From Pseudomonas hormoni (GTDB lineage Bacteria > Pseudomonadota > Gammaproteobacteria > Pseudomonadales > Pseudomonadaceae): a stretch of DNA of 64,000 nt. The position numbers were made by a program, and so were the translations under genes. Shown in pieces: positions 43,510 through 52,976 of the stretch. Numbering within the stretch: position 1 is the first letter of the stretch; every line of letters begins with the position of its first letter. The DNA is taken from NCBI RefSeq assembly GCF_018502625.1, contig NZ_CP075566.1, positions 2,831,001 to 2,895,000 on the forward strand, read 5' to 3'. The notes beneath the pieces were generated by a model that worked only from the letters and a program-made list of their open reading frames with translations, searched no databases and was not told where the DNA came from.

Positions 43510-44418
43510 CTATGTGTTGCCCCCCCCCGACGTACGAATCCGCAACCGCGGCGTCACAAAATCGAAGAACGCGCGCAGCTTCAACGGCAGCGGCGTTTGC
43601 CCTTTGTGCACGAGGTTGATCGGCAAGGGCGCTGATTCAAACTCATCGAGCACAATGCTCAGTTCATTGTCTCGTACCGAGTCTGCGACCTGGTAGGACA
43701 GCACACGGATCAAGCCCACCCCAAGAATCGCCGCTGCGATAGCCGCTTCGGCGGTGTTGACGGTAAGCCGTGAATGCACGGGCACGGACAGTTCTGACTT
43801 GCCGGCGCCAAACACCCAGGCGCGCATGGACGCGAGGACTTCAAAGGTGATGCAGTCATGCCCGGCGAGATCTTGTGGTGTGGTCGGCACGCCATGGGTT
43901 GCCAGGTAGGCCGGACTCGCGCAAACAACCCGGCGCACTGTTCCGACTTCCGTCGCCATGAGCATGCTGTCGGGCAGTTCGCCAATTCGCACTGCGACAT
44001 CGGCGTGTTCGTCCATCAGATGCACAACGCGATCGGTCAGCACCAGGCTGATGTCGATCTCCGGGTAGTGCGCTAGAAATTCCGCCACCACTGGCACCAC
44101 GTGCAAGCGCCCGAACACGACCGGGGCGGTGACCACCAGTTCGCCTTTAGGGCTGGCGTATTCACCCGTCGCCGCGCGTTCGGCTTCGCCAATGTCTTCG
44201 AGAATGCGCCGGCAGGCCGCCACGTACGAGTCGCCGGCCTCGGTCAACGAAAGCTGTCGCGTCGTCCGATGCAACAGGCGTGTGTGCAGATGCGCTTCCA
44301 GTTCCGCCACCTTCCGGCTGACGGTTGTCAGGGGCATGCCGAGGCGACGCGCGGCCGCCGACAGACTGCCCGCATCAACGACGGCGATGAGGATAGACAT
44401 GGATTCAAGACGATTCAT
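43510..44418 (-). CDS. LysR-family transcriptional regulator
   Basis: The product has 302 residues. N-terminal helix-turn-helix: ESMSILIAVVDAGSLSAAARRLGMPLTTVSRKVAELEAHL, then LLHRTTRQLSLTEAG. The effector domain shows VTAPVVFGRLHVVPVVAEFLAHYPEIDI and HADVAVRIGELPDSMLMATEVG. It is divergent from an MFS transporter with a 140-base gap, so it probably controls that transporter. A run of eight C near the 3' end (43521-43528) is prone to slippage. Confidence 0.92.
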   Translation of the reverse strand: MNRLESMSILIAVVDAGSLSAAARRLGMPLTTVSRKVAELEAHLHTRLLHRTTRQLSLTEAGDSYVAACRRILEDIGEAERAATGEYASPKGELVVTAPVVFGRLHVVPVVAEFLAHYPEIDISLVLTDRVVHLMDEHADVAVRIGELPDSMLMATEVGTVRRVVCASPAYLATHGVPTTPQDLAGHDCITFEVLASMRAWVFGAGKSELSVPVHSRLTVNTAEAAIAAAILGVGLIRVLSYQVADSVRDNELSIVLDEFESAPLPINLVHKGQTPLPLKLRAFFDFVTPRLRIRTSGGGNT

Positions 44419-44558
44419 CAGACTCTACCAAATTTCGGAAGGATGCTTCCCAATCCTATGTGATTCTCTTGATAAATACGAGTAGGTAAGGTTCAACCCT
44501 AACCTCCGGCCCGCGGCGTCCCGCTGCACATACTGGGGAGATTGATAAGGAGAGCGCC

Positions 44559-45785
44559 GTGAGCGGCCTGCCCAATATATCTGCTAGTTCACCTGCACCC
44601 GCAGTAGCGTCGCGCGGCAAGATCATCATGATGGCGATCATCGCTGGCGCTGTGATCACCAACATCTACGCCACTCAACCGATCCTGCCGTTGATCTCGT
44701 CGGGCCTGGGGATCGACCTGACGACGGTCGATCTCGTCGCCGGCGCAGCGCTGCTCGGCGTCGCATTCGGGCTAGCCTTTCTGTTGCCGCTGGGTGACCG
44801 TTTTGATCGGCGCAAGCTAGTGCTTGGGCAGATTGCGGTCGCTTTTTTATTCGGCCTGGCGGCGGCGTTTGCGCCCGGCATCTGGGCGCTGATCGCTGCT
44901 TCTTTTGGCCTTGGCGTCGTCAGTTGCGTGCCCCAGCAACTTGTACCCTTCGCCGCGGTGATGTCGCGGCCGGAAGAGCGTGGGCGTTCGGTCGGCACCG
45001 TGGTCAGCGGCATCATGGTTGGCATCCTGCTTGGTCGCACAATCAGCGGCGTGGTTGGGGAAGCCTGGGGATGGCGCGCGGTCTACGGCGTGGAAGCAGC
45101 GTTCATGATCCCGGTGTTTATCGCTGCGGCGATGCTCCTGCCGCGGGGGGTGCCCACCACCACCCTGTCCTACGGAAAGCTGCTCGCCTCGCTCTGGCCA
45201 CTGGCGCGCGACAATCGTCCGATCCGTGAATCAATGATGGTCCAGGCGCTGTTGTGGGCGTGTTTCAACGCCTTTTGGGTCAACCTCGCGGCGCTCCTGA
45301 GCGATGGTCCCTGGCACCTTGGCAGTGCGTGGGCAGGCGGCTTCGGCATCATCGGAGCAGCCGGTGCGCTTGCAGCTTCACTGGGTGGTCGCGCCACCGA
45401 CCGGCTGGGCTCGCGGACTGTGATTGGGGCCAGTATCGGCATCGTTACCCTGGCTTTCCTGCTCCTCGCTGGGGCGCAGACCTCGATTATTTTCCTGGTG
45501 ATCGGCGTTATTGTTCTCGATATCGGCGTGCAGTCGGGACTGGTGTCCAACCAGACTCGCGCCTTCGCAGTCGATCCGAAAGCACAGGGCCGCATCAACA
45601 GCCTCTATATGACCGCCACCTTCCTCGGCGGCGCGCTAGGCGTGACCATCAGCGGCTGGCTGATGACCCGTTACGGCTGGCCGGGCATCGTGGTCTTCGG
45701 CATTGCGCTCGGGCTGATTGCGTTGGCCATCCACTGGCTCGGCGCGCCGCGCCGCCAGGCAAGCGCGGATGTCGGCGTGCGATAA
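44559..45785 (+). CDS. MFS transporter (12-TM drug/sugar efflux type)
   Basis: The product has 408 residues, started at a GTG behind AAGGAGA. Twelve hydrophobic segments are visible, with the MFS loop LLPLGDRFDRRKLVLGQ between segments 2 and 3 and a proline-glycine motif-C region (GTVVSGIMVGILLGRTISGVVGE) in segment 5 that marks antiporters. It is divergent from a LysR gene. Similar proteins are annotated as arabinose or drug efflux; the substrate here is unknown. Confidence 0.9.
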   Translation: MSGLPNISASSPAPAVASRGKIIMMAIIAGAVITNIYATQPILPLISSGLGIDLTTVDLVAGAALLGVAFGLAFLLPLGDRFDRRKLVLGQIAVAFLFGLAAAFAPGIWALIAASFGLGVVSCVPQQLVPFAAVMSRPEERGRSVGTVVSGIMVGILLGRTISGVVGEAWGWRAVYGVEAAFMIPVFIAAAMLLPRGVPTTTLSYGKLLASLWPLARDNRPIRESMMVQALLWACFNAFWVNLAALLSDGPWHLGSAWAGGFGIIGAAGALAASLGGRATDRLGSRTVIGASIGIVTLAFLLLAGAQTSIIFLVIGVIVLDIGVQSGLVSNQTRAFAVDPKAQGRINSLYMTATFLGGALGVTISGWLMTRYGWPGIVVFGIALGLIALAIHWLGAPRRQASADVGVR

Positions 45786-45808
45786 AGCAAAACAGATTAC
45801 CGATACCC

Positions 45809-45842
45809 GTAGGAGCAGGGTTTGTACGCGAGCCGCTCCTAC
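45809..45842. repeat. Single REP-like hairpin
   Basis: GTAGGAGC and GCTCCTAC are perfect reverse complements enclosing about 18 bases (AGGGTTTGTACGCGAGCC), matching the GTAGGAGCGAGCTTGC class of Pseudomonas REPs. It lies 25 bases after the MFS stop and may end its transcript or stabilise it. Confidence 0.65.
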
Positions 45843-45963
45843 GGACTTGGTCGGCTTATACCTTCTTGCTGCATAACACCCACAAACGCGTCGTCCCGGA
45901 TGTCGAGGTCTGGGCCTCTCGCCGGTCCTCGATTTTTTTATAACGCTTATCTGGAAACTTCCC

Positions 45964-48900
45964 ATGCTAGGCCTTGTGCGCGTTGCTTTGAGACGGCCGT
46001 ATACCTTTGTCGTACTCGCCATCCTGATCCTCATCGTCGGGCCTCTGGCGGCCCTGCGGACACCCACGGATATTTTTCCGGAAATCCGCATTCCGGTGAT
46101 CGCGGTCATCTGGCAATACACCGGGCTGTCACCGGATCAGATGGCGGGCCGCATCACCTCGCCGTTCCAGCGGGTACTGACCACCACGGTCAGCGACATT
46201 CGCCATCTCGAAGCGCAGTCGTTCAATGGCTATGGCATCGTCAAGGTGTTTTTCCAGCCCGGAGTGAACATCGCCACGGCTAACGCGCAACTGACCTCGG
46301 TGTCGCAGTTCATGTTGCGTAACCTGCCGCCGGGCACGGTGCCACCGTTGATCCTCAGTTACAGCGCCTCGACCGTGCCCATTGTGCAACTGGCCCTGTC
46401 GGGCAAGAACCTCAGCGAGCAGAAGCTGGGCGACCTGGGCCTGAACAGTGTGCGCCTGCCATTGACCACCGTGCCCGGCGCGTCAGTACCCTTTCCGTAC
46501 GGCGGCAAGTCTCGACAAGTGCAGATTGATCTCGACCCGGCCCAGATGCAGGCGCGAGGGCTGTCAGCCCAGGACGTCGCCACTGCGCTGGCGGCGCAGA
46601 ACCAGATCACTCCCGTGGGCACGCAGAAGATCGGCGGCTACGAATACTCGCTGCAATTGAACAACTCGCCAGTGGCCTTCAAGGACCTTGAAGACTTGCC
46701 GATCAAGTCCGCCAATGGCACCACGGTGCTGATTCGCGACATTGGCACGGTCAAGGACGGCAACCCACCGCAAACCAACATCGTGCATGTCAATGGCAGT
46801 CCTTCCGTGCTGATTCCGGTACTCAAGACCGGTTCGGCATCGACCCTTGGGGTAATCGCCGGCATCAAGAGCAAACTCGCCGACTCGAAAGCACAGTTCC
46901 CGGAAAACCTGAGCATCGAACCGATTGGTGACCAATCCTTGTTCGTCCGCGCCGCAATCAGTGGTGTGGCCCGTGAAGGTTTGATCGCCGCCGGTTTGAC
47001 CAGTCTGATGATTCTGCTGTTTCTGGGCAGCTGGCGTTCGACGCTAATCATCGCGGTGTCGATCCCGCTGGCAATTCTGGCATCAATTACCACGCTGTCG
47101 GCGCTGGGCGAAACGCTTAACATCATGACGCTGGGAGGGCTGGCGCTGGCCGTCGGCATCCTGGTCGACGATGCCACGGTGACCATCGAAAACATCAACT
47201 GGCACCTCGAGCAAGGCAAGTCGGTGCAGGACGCGATCCTGGACGGCGCCGCGCAAATCGTGACCCCGGCGTTCGTCGCGCTGCTGTGTATCTGCATCGT
47301 GTTCGTGCCGATGTTCTTTCTCGAGGGTGTGGCGCGCTTTCTGTTCGTGCCGATGGCGTTGGCGGTGATTTTTGCGATGATCGCCTCATTCATCCTGTCG
47401 CGGACCCTGGTACCGACCATGGCCAATTACCTGCTCAAGCCCCATGTGCCGGGTGAAGGCAGCGCCCACAGCCGCAATCCGCTGGTGCGTTTCCAGCAGG
47501 GGTTCGAGGTACGTTTCGAGCGCATCCGCAAGGGCTACCACGATTTGCTGCACCTGGCGCTGGAGCATCGCAAGACGGTGCTGGTCGCGGTGTTCGGCTT
47601 CATTGTCGCTTCCTTCGCACTGGTGCCATCCCTGGGTCGAAACTTCTTCCCGGCGGTCGATTCCGGGCAAATTCTGATGCACGTCCGCCCCCCCGTCGGT
47701 ACACGCCTGGAAACCACCACGCGGACCATCGCGGAGGTGGAAAACGCGATTCGCCTGATCATCCCCGCCGGTGAGCTCAACACCGTGGTGGACAACATTG
47801 GTCAGCCAATCAGCGGTATCAACATGGCGTACAACAACACCGGCACCATCGGCGCGCAGGACGGCGATATACAGATCAGCCTCAAGGAAGGACACAAGCC
47901 GACCGCCGAATACATACGCCAGTTTCGCGAGCAACTGCCCCGACAGTTCCCCGAGGTGGTGTTCTCGTTCCCGCCGGCGGACATCGTCGGGCAGATCCTC
48001 AATTTCGGCACGCCGGCGCCAATCGACGTGCAGATCATCGGCGGCAACCTGCCGGCCAACTTCGCCTACGCCGACACGCTGCTGCGGGAAATCCGCCGCG
48101 TCCCCGGTGTGGTCGACGCACGGATCCAGCAGTCTCAGCAGTTGCCGACCTTCAACATCAATGTTGATCGCACCCGTGCGCAACTGGTGGGGATCAGTGA
48201 GCGCGATGTCACCAACAGCCTGGTGGTGAACCTGGCCGGATCCAGTCAAGTGGCGCCGACATTCTGGCTCAACACCGTCAACGGCGTGTCGTACCCGATC
48301 GTGCTCCAGACGCCGCAATCGAGCCTCGACACACTGGCAGCGCTGCGAAATCTGCCGCTCTCATCGGCGACGACGGCAGCCGGTGGCAATGGTAACGCGC
48401 AGGTCCTTGGCGGTCTTGCCACCGTGGAGCGAACCCACAGCAACTCCGTGGTGACGCAATCGGACATCCAGCCGATGGTGAATATTCTGACCTCGATTCA
48501 GGGCCGTGACCTTGGCGGTGTCGCCGCGGATATCCAGAAGATCATCGCCGCCCACGCCAACGACGTACCGAAAGGTTCGAAGGTGGGGCTACAGGGACAG
48601 ATCACCACGATGAACAGCGCGTTCAGCGGCATGCTGTTCGGCCTGCTCGGTGCGGTGGTGCTGATTTATCTGCTGATCGTCGTCAACTTCCAGTCCTGGA
48701 GCGACCCGTTCGTGATCATCACCGCGCTGCCAGCGGCACTGGCCGGCATCGTCTGGATGTTGTTCGTCACCCACACGCCGCTGTCAGTGCCGGCCCTGAC
48801 CGGGGCGATCATGTGCATGGGGGTAGCCACCGCCAACGCGATTCTAGTGGTGAGCTTTTGCCGCGAACGCCTGGCCGAGCATGGCGATCCGGTGCTGGCG

Positions 48901-49152
48901 GCGCTGGAAGCCGGTTTTACCCGCTTCCGTCCGGTATTGATGACCGCGATCTCGATGATCATCGGCATGGCGCCCATGGCATTGAGCCTGGGCGAAGGCG
49001 GCGAGCAGAACGCGCCGCTGGGACGCGCCGTGATCGGCGGGCTGGGCTTTGCGACGGCCGCGACCCTGTTCCTGGTGCCGCTCATTTTCAGTCTCGTCCA
49101 CGCGCGCCAGGGTCATGCACGCGTTCAGACCACCGCTATCCAAAGGTTTTGA
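45964..49152 (+). CDS. RND efflux pump inner-membrane permease
   Basis: The product has 1062 residues with the RND layout: a first helix at 13-33, a large periplasmic loop, six helices near 335-500, then the same again. The proton-relay helix 4 reads LTLGGLALAVGILVDDATVTIENI with the adjacent aspartates intact. It pumps substrates from the periplasm or inner leaflet together with an adaptor and outer-membrane channel. Those two follow at once (2 bases, then an 8-base overlap), with the permease first, which differs from the adaptor-first order of mexAB-oprM. It is of the HAE1/multidrug kind in overall look; substrates are unknown. Confidence 0.92.
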   Translation: MLGLVRVALRRPYTFVVLAILILIVGPLAALRTPTDIFPEIRIPVIAVIWQYTGLSPDQMAGRITSPFQRVLTTTVSDIRHLEAQSFNGYGIVKVFFQPGVNIATANAQLTSVSQFMLRNLPPGTVPPLILSYSASTVPIVQLALSGKNLSEQKLGDLGLNSVRLPLTTVPGASVPFPYGGKSRQVQIDLDPAQMQARGLSAQDVATALAAQNQITPVGTQKIGGYEYSLQLNNSPVAFKDLEDLPIKSANGTTVLIRDIGTVKDGNPPQTNIVHVNGSPSVLIPVLKTGSASTLGVIAGIKSKLADSKAQFPENLSIEPIGDQSLFVRAAISGVAREGLIAAGLTSLMILLFLGSWRSTLIIAVSIPLAILASITTLSALGETLNIMTLGGLALAVGILVDDATVTIENINWHLEQGKSVQDAILDGAAQIVTPAFVALLCICIVFVPMFFLEGVARFLFVPMALAVIFAMIASFILSRTLVPTMANYLLKPHVPGEGSAHSRNPLVRFQQGFEVRFERIRKGYHDLLHLALEHRKTVLVAVFGFIVASFALVPSLGRNFFPAVDSGQILMHVRPPVGTRLETTTRTIAEVENAIRLIIPAGELNTVVDNIGQPISGINMAYNNTGTIGAQDGDIQISLKEGHKPTAEYIRQFREQLPRQFPEVVFSFPPADIVGQILNFGTPAPIDVQIIGGNLPANFAYADTLLREIRRVPGVVDARIQQSQQLPTFNINVDRTRAQLVGISERDVTNSLVVNLAGSSQVAPTFWLNTVNGVSYPIVLQTPQSSLDTLAALRNLPLSSATTAAGGNGNAQVLGGLATVERTHSNSVVTQSDIQPMVNILTSIQGRDLGGVAADIQKIIAAHANDVPKGSKVGLQGQITTMNSAFSGMLFGLLGAVVLIYLLIVVNFQSWSDPFVIITALPAALAGIVWMLFVTHTPLSVPALTGAIMCMGVATANAILVVSFCRERLAEHGDPVLAALEAGFTRFRPVLMTAISMIIGMAPMALSLGEGGEQNAPLGRAVIGGLGFATAATLFLVPLIFSLVHARQGHARVQTTAIQRF

Positions 49153-49153
49153 C

Positions 49154-50344
49154 ATGCATATCGACACGGCTCCATCCCATCCGCAACCCCGCCCTGGCAA
49201 AGGGCGCGCGCGCGTCGGCCTGCTGCTGGCGCTGATTGTCCTGATCGCCATCGTGGCTTTCGGTATGACCGGACGCGCCAGCGAATCCGCCGCATTGCAA
49301 ACCTGGACCGAAAAACAGGCACTGCCCAGTGTGCTGCTGGTCAAACCGCTGGCCGTGCCCCAGTTGCCCGCGCTGGTACTGCCCGGGCGCCTGGAAGCCT
49401 GGTCGCGGGCCGCGATCTTTGCCCGGGTCGGCGGTTACCTGAAATCCTGGAAGGCCGAGATCGGCACCCGAGTCAAAGCCGGACAACTGCTCGCCGAGAT
49501 CGACACTCCGGAGCTGGATCAGCAACTTTTGCAGGCCCGCGCCGACCTGGCCACAGCCAAGGCCAATGCCACGCTGGCCGGCACCAGCGCCAAGCGCTGG
49601 CAGGCCATGCTGGCCTCCGATTCGGTATCGAAACAGGAGGTCGACGAGCGCAACGGCGACCTCGCGGCCAAACAGGCGCAGGTCATGGCGGCTCAGGCCA
49701 ATGTCGAACGGTTGACCGCGACCAAGAGTTTCCAGCGCCTGGTGGCTCCTTTTGACGGGGTCGTCACCGCGCGCACCACTGATGTCGGCGCACTGATCAA
49801 TGCCGGCAACAATAGTGGTGGGCAAGAGCTGTTTGCAGTGTCCGAGGTCAGCCACCTGCGGGTTTACGTGCAGGTGCCGCAGTCGTATGCGGCGCAGATC
49901 AAGCTCGGTAGCAACGCGCAGATCAGCGTGCCGGAATATCCAAAGGAGGTGTTCATGGCTACAGTCATCGCCTCGGCCGAATCCGTCAGTCCGGCGACGG
50001 GTACCACGCTGGTGCAACTGCAAGTCGATAATCAGGCCGCGCGCCTGTTGCCAGGTGCCTACACCAGCGTGCGTTTCGAGCTATCGGCACAGGCCGGTGT
50101 GGTGCGGATACCGGCCAGCGCCTTGAAATACGATGATCATGGCCTGCGGGTCGCGACACTGGATACGCACGATCGCGTGTTGTTCAAGACCGTGACCATC
50201 GCTCGCGATTTTGGCGACAGCGTTGAAATCGGCTCCGGACTCACCGCGACCGACCGCATCATCGACACGCCACCCGATGCCCTGAGTGATCAGGATGCCG
50301 TGCAGATCTCGTCGGCGAACGCCGAGGGAAATCCCCATGGTTAA
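49154..50344 (+). CDS. RND periplasmic adaptor (membrane-fusion) protein
   Basis: The product has 396 residues from the ATG right after the permease stop. An N-terminal anchor (VGLLLALIVLIAIVAFG) is followed by the lipoyl half-motif (FARVGGYLKSWKAEIGTRVKAGQLLAEIDTPE), a helical hairpin (QLLQARADLATAKANATLAG, LAAKQAQVMAAQANVERL), the second lipoyl half (FQRLVAPFDGVVTARTTDVGALIN) and a beta-barrel. It links the permease to the outer-membrane channel. Overlaps the next gene by eight bases. Confidence 0.93.
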   Translation: MHIDTAPSHPQPRPGKGRARVGLLLALIVLIAIVAFGMTGRASESAALQTWTEKQALPSVLLVKPLAVPQLPALVLPGRLEAWSRAAIFARVGGYLKSWKAEIGTRVKAGQLLAEIDTPELDQQLLQARADLATAKANATLAGTSAKRWQAMLASDSVSKQEVDERNGDLAAKQAQVMAAQANVERLTATKSFQRLVAPFDGVVTARTTDVGALINAGNNSGGQELFAVSEVSHLRVYVQVPQSYAAQIKLGSNAQISVPEYPKEVFMATVIASAESVSPATGTTLVQLQVDNQAARLLPGAYTSVRFELSAQAGVVRIPASALKYDDHGLRVATLDTHDRVLFKTVTIARDFGDSVEIGSGLTATDRIIDTPPDALSDQDAVQISSANAEGNPHG

Positions 50345-51755
50345 GCACAGCCTGTTGTTTGCCGCGCTGCTTGCAATCGGCGCCTGCTCATTCGCGCCGC
50401 ACTACGAGACCCCGCCGGTGCCGACTCCTGAGCAGTTCAAGACCCTGGGCATCTGGAACACCGCCACGCCCAGCGATCAAATCAGTCGTGATGACTGGTG
50501 GCATGTTTACAACGACCCGCAATTGGACGCCCTGCAACAGCAGTTGTTGGCGAACAACCCGAACCTGAGTGCCGCACTCGCCCATTACCAGCAGGCACAG
50601 GCATTCGTCAGCCAGGTCAGCTCCAGACAGTTGCCGACGGTCAATAGCATCGGCAGCGCCCAACGCAATCGCCAGTCCGATACCCGACCGCTGCGTGCCA
50701 GCAGCACCGGGGACGTTTACAACGCCGGTACACTGGGCCTGCAGGTGGACTATGAAGTCGATCTGTGGGGACGCGTTCGCGATTCGGTGGCCGCTGGCAC
50801 CGATGAAGAGCAGGCATCGCGCGCCGATCTGGCCTCGGTACGCCTGAGCCTGCAGGCGCAACTCGCTGACAGCTACATCCGCCTGAGGGGGCTGGACCAG
50901 CAGACAAGGCTGCTCAGCGAAACCAGCGCGGCGTTTTCCCGGGCATTGGAGCTGACCCAGGGTCTTCATGACGGTGGCATTGTGTCCGGGCTGGATGTCT
51001 CTCGCGCCAACGCACAACTGTCCTCGGCAAAATCCCTGCTTAAACAGAACCAGGTGCAGCGCGATTTGCTGGAGCACGCGATCGCCGCGCTGGTGGGCAC
51101 CTCGGCGTCGACCTTCAGTCTCGAACAACGGACCGCCACGCTGCTAGTGCCAATGGTGCCCCCCGGGGTTCCGTCGGCGTTGTTGCAACGCCGTCCAGAC
51201 ATCGCCGCGGCCGAACGGCGTGTGGAGGCAGCCAATGCGCGCATCGGCGTGGCGCGCAGTGCCTGGTTTCCGACACTGTCGTTAAGCGCTCAAGGGGGTT
51301 ACCAGAGCAATGAATTCGCCAATCTCCTGAGCGCACCCAACCTGTTTTGGGCCATCGGCCCGTCGTTGGCCGTTACGCTGTTGGACGGTGGTCTGCGTAA
51401 GGCACAAATCGATTCGGCCACGGCCGCCACCGCCGAAGCGGCGGGTAAATACCGTGCCCAGGTCCTGGCCGCGTTCGAGCAGGTGGAAAACAACCTGTCG
51501 ATCATCGACGGCCTGGGCTCGGCGCTGGACGATCAGCGCGCGGCGGCAGAGGCTGCGCAGTTCACGGAAAACCTGTCGATGGCCCGTTACAAACAAGGCG
51601 CGGTCGGTTACCTCGATGTGGTGGTGGCGCAGACCGCTTCGTTGCAAACCCAACGCAACGTGCTCGACTTGCAGACGCAACAGTTGGCGGCGAGCGTCGC
51701 CCTGATCAAGGCCTTGGGAGGGGGATGGGACACTCAGGAACTATCAGTCAGGTGA
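50337..51755 (+). CDS. RND outer-membrane channel lipoprotein (OprM/NodT family)
   Basis: The product has 472 residues. A lipoprotein signal (FAALLAIGAC, Cys at 17) precedes the repeated TolC-type domains: NNPNLSAALAHYQQAQAFVSQVSSRQLPTV, GLQVDYEVDLWGRVRDS and PSALLQRRPDIAAAERRVEAANARIGVARSAWFPTLSLS. It forms the outer-membrane exit of the pump. It is the last gene of the three-gene operon. Confidence 0.93.
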   Translation: MVKHSLLFAALLAIGACSFAPHYETPPVPTPEQFKTLGIWNTATPSDQISRDDWWHVYNDPQLDALQQQLLANNPNLSAALAHYQQAQAFVSQVSSRQLPTVNSIGSAQRNRQSDTRPLRASSTGDVYNAGTLGLQVDYEVDLWGRVRDSVAAGTDEEQASRADLASVRLSLQAQLADSYIRLRGLDQQTRLLSETSAAFSRALELTQGLHDGGIVSGLDVSRANAQLSSAKSLLKQNQVQRDLLEHAIAALVGTSASTFSLEQRTATLLVPMVPPGVPSALLQRRPDIAAAERRVEAANARIGVARSAWFPTLSLSAQGGYQSNEFANLLSAPNLFWAIGPSLAVTLLDGGLRKAQIDSATAATAEAAGKYRAQVLAAFEQVENNLSIIDGLGSALDDQRAAAEAAQFTENLSMARYKQGAVGYLDVVVAQTASLQTQRNVLDLQTQQLAASVALIKALGGGWDTQELSVR

Positions 51756-51896
51756 TGTCCGGCTCATCAAGCATAGCCTGCGGTAATGCCTCGCCGTAGG
51801 CTGGCCAATGTTTTCGATTCTGAGCCTGGTCCTCAGGAGTGCGGGTTCTCCTTCATTTGTTGCCCTTTGCGACGGACAACAATCGGCCAAGAGCAG

Positions 51897-52823
51897 TCAT
51901 TGGATTTTGCTAGCAGACGGCACCAAACCATCGGCAAGTGCCTCCAATAATGCACTGACCTTGGGAAGCGCCTGACGGCTCCTTAGCCAAATCAGATTGA
52001 TCGCCAGGCCATCAGTTGCCAAGTGGGGAAGCACTTCAACCAATGTCCCCTCTTCAAGCTGACGTTTGATCAACCATGAAGGTAACTGCGCGATCCCGCA
52101 TCCCGCCGATACCGCGATCACCAGACCTTCGCCATCTCCCACAACGAACTTTGCGGCTATCGCCCTGCGTTCAATTTCGCCCGGGTGCTTTCCTGAAAAA
52201 CTCCAAGGGCTAACCGTTCCGTCCGCCCAGCCGTAAGCGATGCAGTGATGCTGTTCCAGATCGCGATCGGTCACAGGCGTGCCGTGCTTACTCAAATATG
52301 CGGGAGACGCACAGAAGATATGCCACTCACTGCCCAGGTAGCGGTGCTCCAATGCGGCGGGCCAAACGTCCGAACCACCGATGCGTACGACGATATCGAC
52401 GCCTTCCTCGATAGGGTCGATCAAACGGTCGGAAAACGAAATGTGCGGGAGCAGCAGCGCATGTTCCTGGGCAAATCGCAGAATAACCGGAAGTGCCTGC
52501 AGGCGGCCGAATGCACCTGGAAGGTCAATGCGAATCCTGCCTCGAGGCTCGGTGTTTTCGGCAAGTAGGGACAGCTCAGCCTCTTCGAGGTCAGCCAGCA
52601 CGCCTGTGCATGTGCGATAGAACGCAATCCCCGCATCCGTCAGTGACAAGCTTCGAGTTGTTCGATGGAACAACCGAGTTCCAAGCCTGCTCTCCAATCG
52701 AGCTATCCCTTTGCTGATTGCCGAAGCCGTCAGACTCATCCGCTCGGCAGCGCCTTTGAAGCTGCCGGAGTCGGCGACGCAGACAAATACATCAATGCCC
52801 TTTAATCGTTCGGAGGAAAACAT
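51897..52823 (-). CDS. LysR-family transcriptional regulator
   Basis: The product has 308 residues. The DNA-binding part reads LKGIDVFVCVADSGSFKGAAERMSLTASAISKGIARLESRL, followed by LFHRTTRSLSLTDAG. The effector domain contains SFSDRLIDPIEEGVDIVVRIGG. It is divergent from an MFS transporter with a 153-base gap that is rich in A and T, the probable control region. Confidence 0.92.
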   Translation of the reverse strand: MFSSERLKGIDVFVCVADSGSFKGAAERMSLTASAISKGIARLESRLGTRLFHRTTRSLSLTDAGIAFYRTCTGVLADLEEAELSLLAENTEPRGRIRIDLPGAFGRLQALPVILRFAQEHALLLPHISFSDRLIDPIEEGVDIVVRIGGSDVWPAALEHRYLGSEWHIFCASPAYLSKHGTPVTDRDLEQHHCIAYGWADGTVSPWSFSGKHPGEIERRAIAAKFVVGDGEGLVIAVSAGCGIAQLPSWLIKRQLEEGTLVEVLPHLATDGLAINLIWLRSRQALPKVSALLEALADGLVPSASKIQ

Positions 52824-52976
52824 GGCCGCCCGGTATTCATGAATTGAGTTCTGTCGACTCGATAAAAAACATCATAAATCAGAACACAATTCCCCAGTAA
52901 GCTTGATTCGCGCATCAATCAACACTATGCGACTGACGAACACCATAAAAATAACCTGCTGAACGATGAGGCAAGG

